Shown here: positions 16,873 through 25,354 of the stretch, piece by piece
Numbering within the stretch: the stretch's first letter is position 1
How the letters are laid out: every line of letters starts with the position of its first letter
From: DASZHA01 sp035938265
Lineage (GTDB): Bacteria; Chloroflexota; Dormibacteria; DASZGP01
Reading direction: 5' to 3'
DNA length: 59,388 bases
NCBI GenBank assembly: GCA_035938265.1
Contig: DASZHA010000026.1
Coordinates: forward strand, 1-59,388
Notes under the pieces: model-generated
What the model was told of the DNA's origin: nothing
Database searches by the model: none
The model's input: only the letters and a program-made list of their open reading frames with translations
Program-made: the position numbers and the translations under genes

Positions 16873-17928
16873 TCAGCGAAGGGCTTTGGCCTTCTGCGAG
16901 GTGATCACGACGCGCTTCAGGGTGTCCAGCTCCTCCAGTACCAGCCCGGTCCCGCGGGCCACGGTGGTGAGTGGGTCCTCGGCCACGTAGACCGGCATCA
17001 CCGTCTCGTGCGAGAGAAGCTCGTCGAGGCCGCGCAGGAGCGCCCCGCCGCCGGCGAGGATCACGCCCCGGTCCATGATGTCGGTGATCAGCTCGGGCGG
17101 GGTCTGCTCCAGGGTCTCCTTGACCGTGTTCACGATCTCATCGACCGTCTCGGCCAGGGCCTCGCGCACTTGGATGGTGTTCATCTCGACCGTTTTGGGC
17201 AGCCCTGTCATCAGGTCGCGGCCGCGGACGTGGAACTTCTTGTCGTCGGGCAGGGGGTACGCCGAGCCCATCGCGATCTTGATGTCCTCGGCCGTGCGGT
17301 CGCCGATCAGGAGGTTGAAGTTGCGGCGAACGAACTGGACCAGGCCCTGGTCCATCTCGTCGCCGCCGATACGGATCGACTTGGAGGCGACGATGCCGCC
17401 CAGCGAGATCACGGCCACCTCGGTCGTGCCCCCGCCGATGTCGACGATCATCGAGCCAGTGGCCTCCTGGATCGGCATCCCCGCCCCGATCGCCGCCGCC
17501 ATCGGCTCCTCCACCAGGTAGGCCTCGCGGCAGCCGGCGTGGATGGCGGCGTCGGTGACCGCGCGCTTCTCGACCTCGGTCACGCCGGAGGGCACCCCCA
17601 GGACGGTTCGTGGCCGGCTGATGTGCCAGTTGCGGTTGTGGACCTTGGCGATGAAGTACTTGATCATCTGCTCGGTGACGTCGAAGTCGGCAATGACGCC
17701 GTCTTTCAGGGGGCGCATAGCGACGATGTCGGCGGGGGTGCGACCCAGCATCTTGCGGGCCTCCGACCCCACCGAGAGGACGACGTTGCCAGGTTTGGAC
17801 ATGGCCACCACCGAGGGCTCGTTGAGGACGATGCCCTGGCCACGGACGTGGACCAGGGTGTTGGCGGTGCCGAGGTCGATGCCCATGTCGTTGGACCAGA
17901 TGCCGAGTACTGAGTCGAGCACGCTCAT
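16873..17928 (-). CDS. mreB: Rod shape-determining actin homologue MreB
   Basis: A 351-residue actin-fold protein. Phosphate 1 motif MGIDLGTANTLVHVRG is at about 15-30, followed by KRAVTDAAIHAGCREAYLVEEPMAAAIGAGMPI, the phosphate 2 motif MIVDIGGGTTEVAVISLGGIV, GGDEMDQGL, and the adenosine motif VILAGGGALLRGLD. Length and motifs are standard for MreB, which forms membrane-bound filaments that orient wall synthesis. Unusually for a rod operon, it lies 5.6 kb upstream of mreC in transcriptional order, with an acyltransferase and a cyclase regulator between. The ATG at 17928 has a candidate extended -10 at 17941-17949. Confidence 0.97.
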   Translation of the reverse strand: MSVLDSVLGIWSNDMGIDLGTANTLVHVRGQGIVLNEPSVVAMSKPGNVVLSVGSEARKMLGRTPADIVAMRPLKDGVIADFDVTEQMIKYFIAKVHNRNWHISRPRTVLGVPSGVTEVEKRAVTDAAIHAGCREAYLVEEPMAAAIGAGMPIQEATGSMIVDIGGGTTEVAVISLGGIVASKSIRIGGDEMDQGLVQFVRRNFNLLIGDRTAEDIKIAMGSAYPLPDDKKFHVRGRDLMTGLPKTVEMNTIQVREALAETVDEIVNTVKETLEQTPPELITDIMDRGVILAGGGALLRGLDELLSHETVMPVYVAEDPLTTVARGTGLVLEELDTLKRVVITSQKAKALR

Positions 17929-17940
17929 GGCAGGGGTCCG

Positions 17941-17949
17941 AGGTTAGCA
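17941..17949 (-). promoter_or_regulatory. Putative extended -10 of mreB (TGCTAACCT)
   Basis: The minus strand reads TGCTAACCT, a TGn-extended TANNNT box ending 12 nt before the mreB ATG. It lies in the 49-base gap after maf and could give mreB a short-leader transcript independent of the upstream genes. Confidence 0.4.
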
Positions 17950-17977
17950 AACCCAGGGGTGGGGCCCGACCGGACGC

Positions 17978-18544
17978 TCAGTCGTCCTCGGCCGCCAGCT
18001 CCCGCAGAAGCCTGCGAAGGACGTGGGTGGGCAGGCCCACCACGGTGTCGAGGCGGCCGCGTTCGAGCACCGCGAAGCGGCCCGCCTCGCCCTGGATGGC
18101 GTAGGCCCCGGCCTTGTCGAAGGGTTCACCCCCGGCCACGTAGCGCTCGATCTGATCTTCTGAGAGGGGTTTGAAGCGCACCTTGCTGATCGCAACGCCG
18201 CCGGCGTCGCCCTTCGGTGAGGCGACCTGGACGGCCGAGATCACCGAGTGGGAGCGGCCGGAGAGAAGCCTCAGCATGCGGGTGGCGTCGGCGGCATCGG
18301 CGGGCTTGCCCAGGAGCAACCCGTCGCGGGCGACCACGGTGTCCACGCCCACCACCCAGTCCTGCGGGCGCCGGCGGCGTACCTCATCGGCCTTGCCGCG
18401 GGCGGCGGCGACGGCGTGGGCGCGCGGGCCCAGCCCGGTGAGCCCGGCCTCGTCGAAGTTGGAGATGTCGACCTCGAACTCGACCCCCATCTCATCGAGG
18501 ACCTGGGAGCGGCGGGGTGAGGCCGAGGCCAGCACCAGCCTCAT
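17978..18544 (-). CDS. maf: Maf family nucleotide pyrophosphatase
   Basis: A 188-residue Maf/Ham1-fold protein that hydrolyses dTTP/UTP or modified nucleotides to monophosphates. The N-terminus LVLASASPRRSQVL is the family signature. VVGVDTVVARDGLLLGKP contains the catalytic Asp, and GAYAIQGEAGRFA and VVGLPTHVLRRLL complete it. The ATG at 18544 lies 32 nt after the stop of the upstream membrane gene. It precedes mreB, a common neighbourhood for maf. Confidence 0.93.
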   Translation of the reverse strand: MRLVLASASPRRSQVLDEMGVEFEVDISNFDEAGLTGLGPRAHAVAAARGKADEVRRRRPQDWVVGVDTVVARDGLLLGKPADAADATRMLRLLSGRSHSVISAVQVASPKGDAGGVAISKVRFKPLSEDQIERYVAGGEPFDKAGAYAIQGEAGRFAVLERGRLDTVVGLPTHVLRRLLRELAAEDD

Positions 18545-18576
18545 GAGATTGGCGGTGCGTCCCGCCGGCGGCGGAC

Positions 18577-19827
18577 TCAGCCGATCCCCCAGACGCGGCT
18601 GAGAACCACCCCGGGCGCGATCCCACCGGCGACCAGGGCGACCACCACCAAGGCGATCGCGATCCGCTCCGAGATCCTGGGGTGGTGCGCGGCGGCTGGT
18701 CTCGCCGCGTCGCCCAGCCGCGCCAGCACCACCCTCGCCGACGCCACGAGCTGCAGCATCACGCCGGCGAGGACGGCCAGTCCCAGCGGCAGGCTGAGAC
18801 GGAAGGCGGCGGCCAGCACCAAAAGGCGAGCGGCGAAGCCCAGAGTGGGCGGCATACCGGCGGCCCCCAGGAGTGCGCCGGCGGCGCCAATCCACCCCCA
18901 CGCCCGGCGCATCTGGAGCCGCTCGACCAGGAACATGAGGGGCCGCGTAAGGGACATCACAGTCAGCGCCAGGGCAGCGCCATCCAGCCCCCCGGCGCCC
19001 GCCGCCACAAGGGCCAGCCCCAGGTCGAAGAGGACCCCATCGGCGCCGAGGGAGTGCCAGCCCCGCACAGCGAACGAGTGGAGCGCCGACAGCAGCAGGG
19101 TTACGGCACCGAAAAGGGCGATGGCCACGGGTACCCGTGTGGGTTGAACCAGCTGCAGCCGGTTGAGGACGTCGAGGTTGTCGACCAGCGTAGTCATCAG
19201 CGCCGGGACGAGGCCAGCGGCGACCGCGGTGGCCCGGCGGGGGCCGGCCTCGGTCAGCCAGCGCCACAGGCCAAGCCCAAATGGGAAAGCCCCGGTAACC
19301 AGCAGGAAGCCGAGGACCAGGCCGCCGGCAAGCGTCAGGTCGGTGACCGGCGTCGGGCCGGCGCCGGCGATGAGGAGGCCGGCGAAGACGAGCAGGCCGC
19401 CGACCGCCAGGCTCCGGCGCCAGCCGTCGGCGGAGGCGGCGGGATCCAGGCGGGGAACGGCCGCTGCGATCATCAGGAGCACCAGGAGCAGGACCATCGG
19501 CGACCGCGTTGCCAGCACCGTGCCCAGCGCCAGGAGGTGGATGATCCACGCGGCGCGGGTGCCGCCGGCATCGGGGCGAGCGGGCAGGGCGAAGACAACG
19601 AGGGCCACGCCCAGCAGCGCCAGCCAGGCGGCGCCTTTGCCGAAGCCGCTGATGCCGGCGATCCCAGAGATGGCGGAGTTGGCTGGTAGCAGGATCAGCG
19701 CCACGGCACTGCCGATCAGGGCGAGGGCGGATACCGCCCGCCCCCAGGCCGGCCGGCGCGCCGCCGCCGCCGCCAGCGCGGGCAGCAGCAGGAGGGCAGT
19801 CAGCTGGGGGATGGGAGTGGCGGGCAT
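18577..19827 (-). CDS. Complex I/Hyf-like proton-antiporter-type membrane subunit (NuoN/HyfF-like, degenerate)
   Basis: 416 residues, almost entirely hydrophobic, with about 12-14 predicted helices. The segment VTGAFPFGLGLWRWLTEAG near 200 resembles the broken-helix region of NuoN/HyfF (normally K-x-x-x-P-x-H-x-WLP). Here the Lys is replaced by Thr and the His by Gly. The expected downstream Lys-G-x-Y helix reads PALMTTLVDNL. Family placement rests on this pattern, length and company with a NuoL-like gene, so it is inference. The ATG lies 10 nt after the previous gene's stop. It may be structural or a coupling-dead relative rather than a pump. Confidence 0.6.
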   Translation of the reverse strand: MPATPIPQLTALLLLPALAAAAARRPAWGRAVSALALIGSAVALILLPANSAISGIAGISGFGKGAAWLALLGVALVVFALPARPDAGGTRAAWIIHLLALGTVLATRSPMVLLLVLLMIAAAVPRLDPAASADGWRRSLAVGGLLVFAGLLIAGAGPTPVTDLTLAGGLVLGFLLVTGAFPFGLGLWRWLTEAGPRRATAVAAGLVPALMTTLVDNLDVLNRLQLVQPTRVPVAIALFGAVTLLLSALHSFAVRGWHSLGADGVLFDLGLALVAAGAGGLDGAALALTVMSLTRPLMFLVERLQMRRAWGWIGAAGALLGAAGMPPTLGFAARLLVLAAAFRLSLPLGLAVLAGVMLQLVASARVVLARLGDAARPAAAHHPRISERIAIALVVVALVAGGIAPGVVLSRVWGIG

Positions 19828-19837
19828 GCAGCCGGCT

Positions 19838-20380
19838 TCAGCCCGCGGCGGTGAGGCGGAGCCGGCCAGCGGCCGCCAGCAAAGGCAGCCATGCGGCCGC
19901 GACGTAGCTGAGGGCGGCCTGGTCGGGCGGCCCCGCCACCACCCACGCGATGGCCCCCATCGCGGCCAGGAACCGGCCGGCTCGAAGCTGCTCACGATCG
20001 CCGACAGCAAGCACGACGACGGCCACCGCCACGCTGGTCGCGGCCAGGGCGGGGAAGGCCCGAAGCGAGAGGGCGAACTCGGCGTGGACCAGGCGGACGA
20101 GGGCGAACCCCGCGAACAGGTATCCCAGCGCCATCGCCATGACCGATCGCAGCAGCCCGGTGAAGTCGGTGCCCGCGACCCCGCGCCGGTCGATGACCTG
20201 GGCCACGGTGGCACCGGCGCCCAGGGCCAGGGCGATTCCCGAGCGTCCGCCCAGGGCCAGCCAAAGCAGCAGCAGCATGGTCGCGATCCACCACCCCCAG
20301 CGGCCAAGTCGGGGGACCAGGGCCGACCCTGTTACCCACAGCAGTGCCACCCACAGCACGATCCCCTCCAGGATCTCCAT
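19838..20380 (-). CDS. Small polytopic membrane protein (possible HyfE-like subunit)
   Basis: 180 residues with about six hydrophobic segments, including WVALLWVTGSALV, WIATMLLLLWLALGG and FPALAATSVAVAVVVLAV. I do not recognise a family by sequence. Its size and its place between a NuoL-like and a NuoN-like gene match HyfE in hydrogenase-4 operons (order B-E-F), so that is the best analogy. Only spaced charged residues remain in the helices (AQVIDRRG, VRLVHAEF). The gaps to both neighbours are 10-13 nt, so one operon. Confidence 0.55.
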   Translation of the reverse strand: MEILEGIVLWVALLWVTGSALVPRLGRWGWWIATMLLLLWLALGGRSGIALALGAGATVAQVIDRRGVAGTDFTGLLRSVMAMALGYLFAGFALVRLVHAEFALSLRAFPALAATSVAVAVVVLAVGDREQLRAGRFLAAMGAIAWVVAGPPDQAALSYVAAAWLPLLAAAGRLRLTAAG

Positions 20381-20393
20381 CAGCGGGCTCGGG

Positions 20394-22112
20394 TCACCGC
20401 AGCACGCTATTGAGCGCTGACAGCGCCGCCGCCACCAGCACGGTGGTCACCAGCAGCGGATGACGGCGTACCATGCCGGCCAGCCCGGCGGCCGGCTCGA
20501 CCAGCCGTTCGTAAAACCGGGCAGAGTAGACCAGGGGGGTTACGGCCAGCGGCGGGGGCATGTACCCAGGGGCGCGAGGAAGGCCACGGCGGCTGTCGAA
20601 GGGGCCGCCGGGCCGGGCCAGGACCGCGGCGGCCAGGGTCAAGACCGCGAACAGCGCGATCAACACGATGCTGCCCGCGGGGCTGGTGTGGAGCGCGATG
20701 CTGACCTCGGCGGACGTGATCCGCAGCACCGATGCTGCCAGTGGCACGACGATGGGGTAGACCAGGGTGATCGCGGCGATCGAGGTCGCCGGCAGGGCCA
20801 AGCCGATCAGCAGCAGCCGCACCACGTCGGTCCGCGAGGGCGCCGCGCCGCCACCAAAACGCCCGGCGCCGTAGCCGGCGTAGAGCATGATGGCGCTGCC
20901 CACCAGCGCGGGGATGGTGGCCAGCGCGGCAAGGCCGCCGGCGCCGAGGCCGGCCTGGATGGTGGCGATCCGGGTTGACGACGCCAGGCCTCCCCCCACC
21001 CCACCGCTCCAGGCCAGGGCCAGCAGCACCACCACCGACAGCGCCGTCGCGGAGAAGGCTCCCATCCTACCGCGGCCCGGCGCCAGGCTCGGCAGGCGAC
21101 CCTGGCCGGCGTCGACGATGGCGTACGCCAGCGACGCGCCAAGGCAGACGCTGATGGCGCCAATGGCGACGGCGGCGACCCCAAGCCCCGAGCCTGCGCC
21201 GGCTGCGACCAGCAGCAGGGCAGCGGCCGCTTGCACCAGGCGCGTCAGGGTGGCGCCCAGGTCCACCGCCCAAAGCGACGAGATCGCGAACCAGAAGCAG
21301 GCGGTGCCACCGATCACCGCCATGGCGGTCCCCAGGCGCGGATCGGGCAGTCGACCGTCGCCAAGGTCGTAGAGCCTGACGAGCAGGTAGCAGGCCATCG
21401 GCACCGACACCGAGGCAACCGCCAGGGCCGTGCCGATGGGGTCCTTGAGCGCCCGAGCCGTGGCCCCGATGCCGAGGAGGGCCAGCACCGGGGCGGTGGC
21501 GGCGAAGAGGACGGCCCGGCTGTCAATGGCCCCCACCGGGACAGCGTCGAAGCCGCCTGTCCCCGCCGCCACCTCGACCGTGACCGCGGCGGCCAGCAGC
21601 GCCAGGGCGCCGGCGAACTGCAGGCCCATGTGCCAGAGCGCGGTCGAGCCGGCCACCAGCCGGCCGGAGGCGTCGAGGCGGCCAACCAGCACCAGGACGC
21701 AGAGCGCGGTGGCCGTCATCGCCCAGCCCGCCGCCAGGGTCTCAAGGCCGCCGGCAAGGGCCACCAGGATCATGCCCGCCTGGGCGAAGAGAACCCAGCC
21801 CTGGTGCGGGCGGTGCCGTCGCAGCGGCCCAACCAGCCAGGGGAGCGACACCAGCAGCCCGGCAGCGATGCCGAGCGAGGCAAAGAAGACGCCCAGGTGA
21901 TCTACGCGGAAGACCAGCTGGATGCTAGGCAGCGGCTCGTATATCGGCAGCACCAGGGATCCCGCGCCACTGACCTGCCACAGCCGTACCAGTAGGAACA
22001 GGGCGACCGCCTCGGCGATGACGAAGATGACGCCGACCGGGCGGACCAGCATCATCAGGCCCCCCGCCAGCAGCACCAGGCAGGGGCCCACGACCTCGAG
22101 CTGAAGGGTCAC
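20394..22112 (-). CDS. NuoL/HyfB-like membrane subunit (degenerate proton-translocating subunit)
   Basis: 572 residues, about 14-16 predicted helices. The N-terminal FRVDHLGVFFASLGIAAGLLVSLP matches the NuoL/HyfB opening. GIGATARALKDPIGTALAVASV corresponds to the broken TM7 region. In canonical subunits this carries a Lys, here Arg, and a downstream HAATMV-type His, here absent. The TM8 Lys-R-x-L-A-YS segment has become ATLTRLVQAAA. The start is GTG at 22112, preceded by AGAGGTG. It is followed by the HyfE- and HyfF-like genes. No hydrophilic NADH, quinone or hydrogenase subunit lies nearby. Confidence 0.65.
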   Translation of the reverse strand: MTLQLEVVGPCLVLLAGGLMMLVRPVGVIFVIAEAVALFLLVRLWQVSGAGSLVLPIYEPLPSIQLVFRVDHLGVFFASLGIAAGLLVSLPWLVGPLRRHRPHQGWVLFAQAGMILVALAGGLETLAAGWAMTATALCVLVLVGRLDASGRLVAGSTALWHMGLQFAGALALLAAAVTVEVAAGTGGFDAVPVGAIDSRAVLFAATAPVLALLGIGATARALKDPIGTALAVASVSVPMACYLLVRLYDLGDGRLPDPRLGTAMAVIGGTACFWFAISSLWAVDLGATLTRLVQAAAALLLVAAGAGSGLGVAAVAIGAISVCLGASLAYAIVDAGQGRLPSLAPGRGRMGAFSATALSVVVLLALAWSGGVGGGLASSTRIATIQAGLGAGGLAALATIPALVGSAIMLYAGYGAGRFGGGAAPSRTDVVRLLLIGLALPATSIAAITLVYPIVVPLAASVLRITSAEVSIALHTSPAGSIVLIALFAVLTLAAAVLARPGGPFDSRRGLPRAPGYMPPPLAVTPLVYSARFYERLVEPAAGLAGMVRRHPLLVTTVLVAAALSALNSVLR

Positions 22113-22146
22113 GGCGTCACCTCTGCGGGCGGCCGCCGGGTTGTTG

Positions 22147-22608
22147 TCAGCGCCGGCTTTGTCCGGCGGCGGCGCGGGGCACGGCGACCTCGAGGCTGGT
22201 GGCGCAGTAGGGGCAGAGGCGCCAGCCCAGCCGGACCGACTTGTGGCACTCGGGGCACCTCTTGGCGAACCGGGTCTGGCAGTACGGGCAGAGGACAAAG
22301 TCGCTCTCGATCTCCCGGCCGCAGGCTGGGCACGGGCGCACGTCCTCGTCCTTCGCGGTCTGGCTGAGGGCCGCCGCCTCCAGCTCCAGGGAACGATGCT
22401 CGGCCATCGTGATCGACGGCCGCATCAGCATGTAAACCAGCAGCCCCAGCAACGGGAAGACCAGGTTGAGGCCCATGGCAAACAGGTGGAAGGTGGGGTT
22501 GTCGGAACGAGACCGTGCGTCCTTCAGGGCCCAGTAGGCGAGCGCCAGCCACAGCACGCCAGCGTACAGGCCTCCGATTACGATCAGGCTTCCGAATTTT
22601 TCAAGCAC
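22147..22608 (-). CDS. Membrane-anchored double zinc-ribbon protein
   Basis: 153 residues. Two membrane segments lie near the N-terminus (LIVIGGLYAGVLWLALAYWAL, about 8-28; LFAMGLNLVFPLLGLLVYMLM, about 42-62). A short helix is followed by two zinc ribbons: CPACG...CPYCQ (about 93-111) and CPECH...CPYCA (about 119-137). That gives eight cysteines in CxxC pairs. Double zinc ribbons usually mediate protein or nucleic-acid contacts; here the ribbon is probably cytoplasmic. The GTG start overlaps the valS stop by 8 nt, so it is coupled to valS. It is 34 nt before the NuoL-like gene. Function unknown. Confidence 0.75.
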   Translation of the reverse strand: MLEKFGSLIVIGGLYAGVLWLALAYWALKDARSRSDNPTFHLFAMGLNLVFPLLGLLVYMLMRPSITMAEHRSLELEAAALSQTAKDEDVRPCPACGREIESDFVLCPYCQTRFAKRCPECHKSVRLGWRLCPYCATSLEVAVPRAAAGQSRR

Positions 22609-25282
22609 GGGAGAAAGCGTCCTCCAGGATTGCCAGTCTTTCGCGGGCCGCGGACAGGTCGTCCCGCACGCGCTGCACCACCTCGGGTTTGGCCTTGCTT
22701 ACGAACTCCTCTTTGGCCAACCGCTGCTCCAGCGTGTCGATCTTAGCCCGAGTGGCGTTCACCTCGCGCTCCAGGGCGGCGTGGTCGGAGGGGGCCGCGG
22801 CCCGGGCGCCGACCAGGATCTCGAGCCCGCCGACCACCAGGGTTCGCGCCGCCGGGGCTGCATCGCTGAACTCGACACGGGCCAGCCGGGCCACCAGCTC
22901 GCGGCCGTAGTCGCTGTCGAGCAGCTCTGCAGAGGGGTCGGCGGCGACCCGCTTGGCGCTGATCATGACGGTGTCCGCCGCCGCCGCGTCCAGCCCCTTG
23001 GCGGCGTCGCGGATCCGCGTCACGACCTCGAAGAGGACGCCCATATGCGCCTCCAGGGCCTCGTCCCGGCGACCGGCGGGGACGGGCCAGATGGTTTCCT
23101 CACGGGGGGCCTGGATCGGCTGGTCGCCGCCGGGCAGCTTCAACCAAAGGGCCTCGGTGAGGAATGGCATGAAGGGGTGGAGCAGCAGCGCCAGCTGACG
23201 GATCAGGTGCATCCCCACCGACGCCGCCCGGACGCGGGCCGGGTCAGTCGGCTGCAGCCGGAAACTGGGCTTGACCGCCTCCAGGTACCAATCGGCTGTC
23301 TCATCCCAGGCGAAGTAGCGCAGGCCTGAGATGGCGTCCCCGGGCCGGAAGCTCTCGATATCCGAGGTGGCGCGCTCGATGGCGGCGTCGAGCCTTGACA
23401 GCGCCCACCGCTCGGCCGGGTCGAGCTCTGATGCCTGGATCTCTTCGATGGGCCGGGTCGCCACCCCCTCGGCGCTGCCGAGCACCAGCCGGGCCATGTT
23501 CCAGAGCTTGTTGGCGAAGCGCTGGTAGGCCTCGATCTTGCTCTCGTCGAAGCGCACGTCCTGGCCGCGCATGCCGACCTCGGCGCCGTAGGCGCGAACG
23601 GCGTCTGCGCCATAGAGGTCGATCATCTCCAGCGGATCGACACCGTTGCCCTTGGACTTGCTCATCCGCTGGCCCTGGGGGTCCTGGATGACGGCATGGA
23701 TGAGCACGGTGCGGAAGGGGATGTCGTCCATGAAGCGCAGTGAGGTCATCAGCATCCGCGCCACCCAGAGGAAGATGATCTCGCGGGCGGTGCTGAGGAC
23801 GTCCGTCGGGAAGAAGGTGCGCAGGTCGTCGGTCTCGTCGGGCCAGCCCATGGTGGCGTAGGGCCAGAGCGCCGAGGAAAACCACGTGTCGAGCACGTCG
23901 GGGTCGGGGCGGAGCTTCTGGTTGCCACACTGGGGGCAGGCCTTCGGCTCCTCGACCGACGCGAAGGTGTAGGTCTGGCCGCCGTGGTCGGCCTTGTTGT
24001 CGCAGTAGTAGACGGGGACGGCGTGGCCCAGCCAGAGCTGCCGTGAGATGTTCCAGTCGCGCAGGTTGGCCATCCAATCGAGGTAGACCTTGGTGTACCG
24101 CTCCGGGACGAACCTGGTCTTCCCCTCTGTTACCACCTCGACCGCCGGGTCCCGCAGCGGTGGCATGTGACACCACCACTGCTCGTCGACCAGCGGCTCG
24201 ATGATCTCGCCGCAGCGGTCGCAGTGACCCACCTCGTGGGTGTACGGCTCGGTCTTGACCAGGTGGTCACGGTCGCGCAGCATCTCGACGATCCGCGCCC
24301 GGGCGGTGAGGGCATCGCGGGTGCGCAGCTCATCCGGCACCCATGGCTCGTTGACGATGTTGCGGTCCTTGTCGATGGCGGTGTAGATCGCGAGCCCGTG
24401 GCGCTGGCCGATCTCGTAGTCGTTGGGGTCGTGACCGGGCGTCACCTTGAGGGCGCCGGTGCCGAAGTCGCTCTTGACGTACTCGTCGCCGACCACCGGC
24501 AGCTCCCGCCCGACCAGCGGCAGGAAGGCCCGGCGGCCGATGAAGGAGCGGTAGCGCGCGTCATTGGGGTTCACGGCCACGCCCGAGTCGGCCAGCATCG
24601 TCTCCGGCCGGACGGTGGCCACCACCAGGGCGCCGTCTCCGTCGGCCATGTCGTAGCGGATGTAGTAGAGGGTGTCCTCGTGCTCTCGCCAGTCGACCTC
24701 CAGGTCGCTGATCGATGACCGGCAGTGCGGGCACCAGTTGACGATGCGCGGGCCACGGTAGATGAGGCCGTCGTTGTAGAGGCGGACGAAGGCCTCGCGC
24801 ACGGATCGGATATACGCCGGGTCCATGGTGAAGCGGAGACGGGTCCAATCGAGGGTGGCCCCCAGCCGCTTGTACTGCTCCACGATCCGGTTGCCGTACG
24901 TGCGGTACCACTCGTCAACCAGCTTCTGGAAGGCCGCCCGGCCCAGCTCCTCCTTGGTCCTGCCCTCTTTGGCCAGCTCCCTCTCGATGACGTTCTGGGT
25001 GCCGATGGCGGCGTGGTCGGTTCCCGGCAGCCACAGCACCTCGAAGCCCAGCATCCGCCGGTAACGGCAGTAGACGTCCTGGATGGTGCCACTGACGGCG
25101 TGGCCCAGGTGGAGCTCGCCGGTGACATTGGGCGGAGGGAGGACGATGCTGAACTTGGGCCGCGGGCGGTCGGCGTGAGCCACGAACAACCCCGCCTCCT
25201 CCCAGGAGCGGTACAGCTCTGGTTCGACGTCCTGCGGGCGCCAGGCCTTGTCCATGGGCACCTTGACCTGCTCGCTCGACAT
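22601..25282 (-). CDS. valS: Valyl-tRNA synthetase
   Basis: An 893-residue class I synthetase. The HIGH box is PNVTGELHLGHAV near residues 52-64, with the CP1 editing domain after it (GTGALKVTPGHDPNDYEIG is the editing signature). KMSKS appears as RMSKSKGNGVDP near 547. The C-terminal anticodon-binding helices end in the ValS-specific coiled coil (LEREVNATRAKIDTLEQRLAKE). It charges tRNA-Val and clears mischarged threonine. The ATG at 25282 has TAACCT nine bases upstream and no ribosome binding site, consistent with a leaderless transcript. Confidence 0.98.
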   Translation of the reverse strand: MSSEQVKVPMDKAWRPQDVEPELYRSWEEAGLFVAHADRPRPKFSIVLPPPNVTGELHLGHAVSGTIQDVYCRYRRMLGFEVLWLPGTDHAAIGTQNVIERELAKEGRTKEELGRAAFQKLVDEWYRTYGNRIVEQYKRLGATLDWTRLRFTMDPAYIRSVREAFVRLYNDGLIYRGPRIVNWCPHCRSSISDLEVDWREHEDTLYYIRYDMADGDGALVVATVRPETMLADSGVAVNPNDARYRSFIGRRAFLPLVGRELPVVGDEYVKSDFGTGALKVTPGHDPNDYEIGQRHGLAIYTAIDKDRNIVNEPWVPDELRTRDALTARARIVEMLRDRDHLVKTEPYTHEVGHCDRCGEIIEPLVDEQWWCHMPPLRDPAVEVVTEGKTRFVPERYTKVYLDWMANLRDWNISRQLWLGHAVPVYYCDNKADHGGQTYTFASVEEPKACPQCGNQKLRPDPDVLDTWFSSALWPYATMGWPDETDDLRTFFPTDVLSTAREIIFLWVARMLMTSLRFMDDIPFRTVLIHAVIQDPQGQRMSKSKGNGVDPLEMIDLYGADAVRAYGAEVGMRGQDVRFDESKIEAYQRFANKLWNMARLVLGSAEGVATRPIEEIQASELDPAERWALSRLDAAIERATSDIESFRPGDAISGLRYFAWDETADWYLEAVKPSFRLQPTDPARVRAASVGMHLIRQLALLLHPFMPFLTEALWLKLPGGDQPIQAPREETIWPVPAGRRDEALEAHMGVLFEVVTRIRDAAKGLDAAAADTVMISAKRVAADPSAELLDSDYGRELVARLARVEFSDAAPAARTLVVGGLEILVGARAAAPSDHAALEREVNATRAKIDTLEQRLAKEEFVSKAKPEVVQRVRDDLSAARERLAILEDAFSRA

Positions 25283-25291
25283 CGGATCTAA

Positions 25292-25297
25292 AGGTTA
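25292..25297 (-). promoter_or_regulatory. Putative -10 box of valS (TAACCT)
   Basis: TAACCT ends 9 nt before the valS ATG on the minus strand, within the 72-base gap after the LppX-like gene. No T-box leader can fit between this box and the start. Confidence 0.45.
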
Positions 25298-25354
25298 GCG
25301 TAGGCGGGAACTCGCGCCGGACGCCCGCGGCCGGCCCCCGCCGCTGGACCGGGG

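Noticed and set aside
18545..19549. N-terminal extension of maf by about 335 codons
   Set aside because: The extension lies out of phase with the NuoN-like gene and has shadow composition. LVLASASPRRSQ at the ATG at 18544 is the normal Maf N-terminus.
25283..25354. T-box riboswitch before valS
   Set aside because: Only 72 bases separate valS from the next gene and the likely -10 box is 9 nt from the ATG, leaving no room for a T-box leader.
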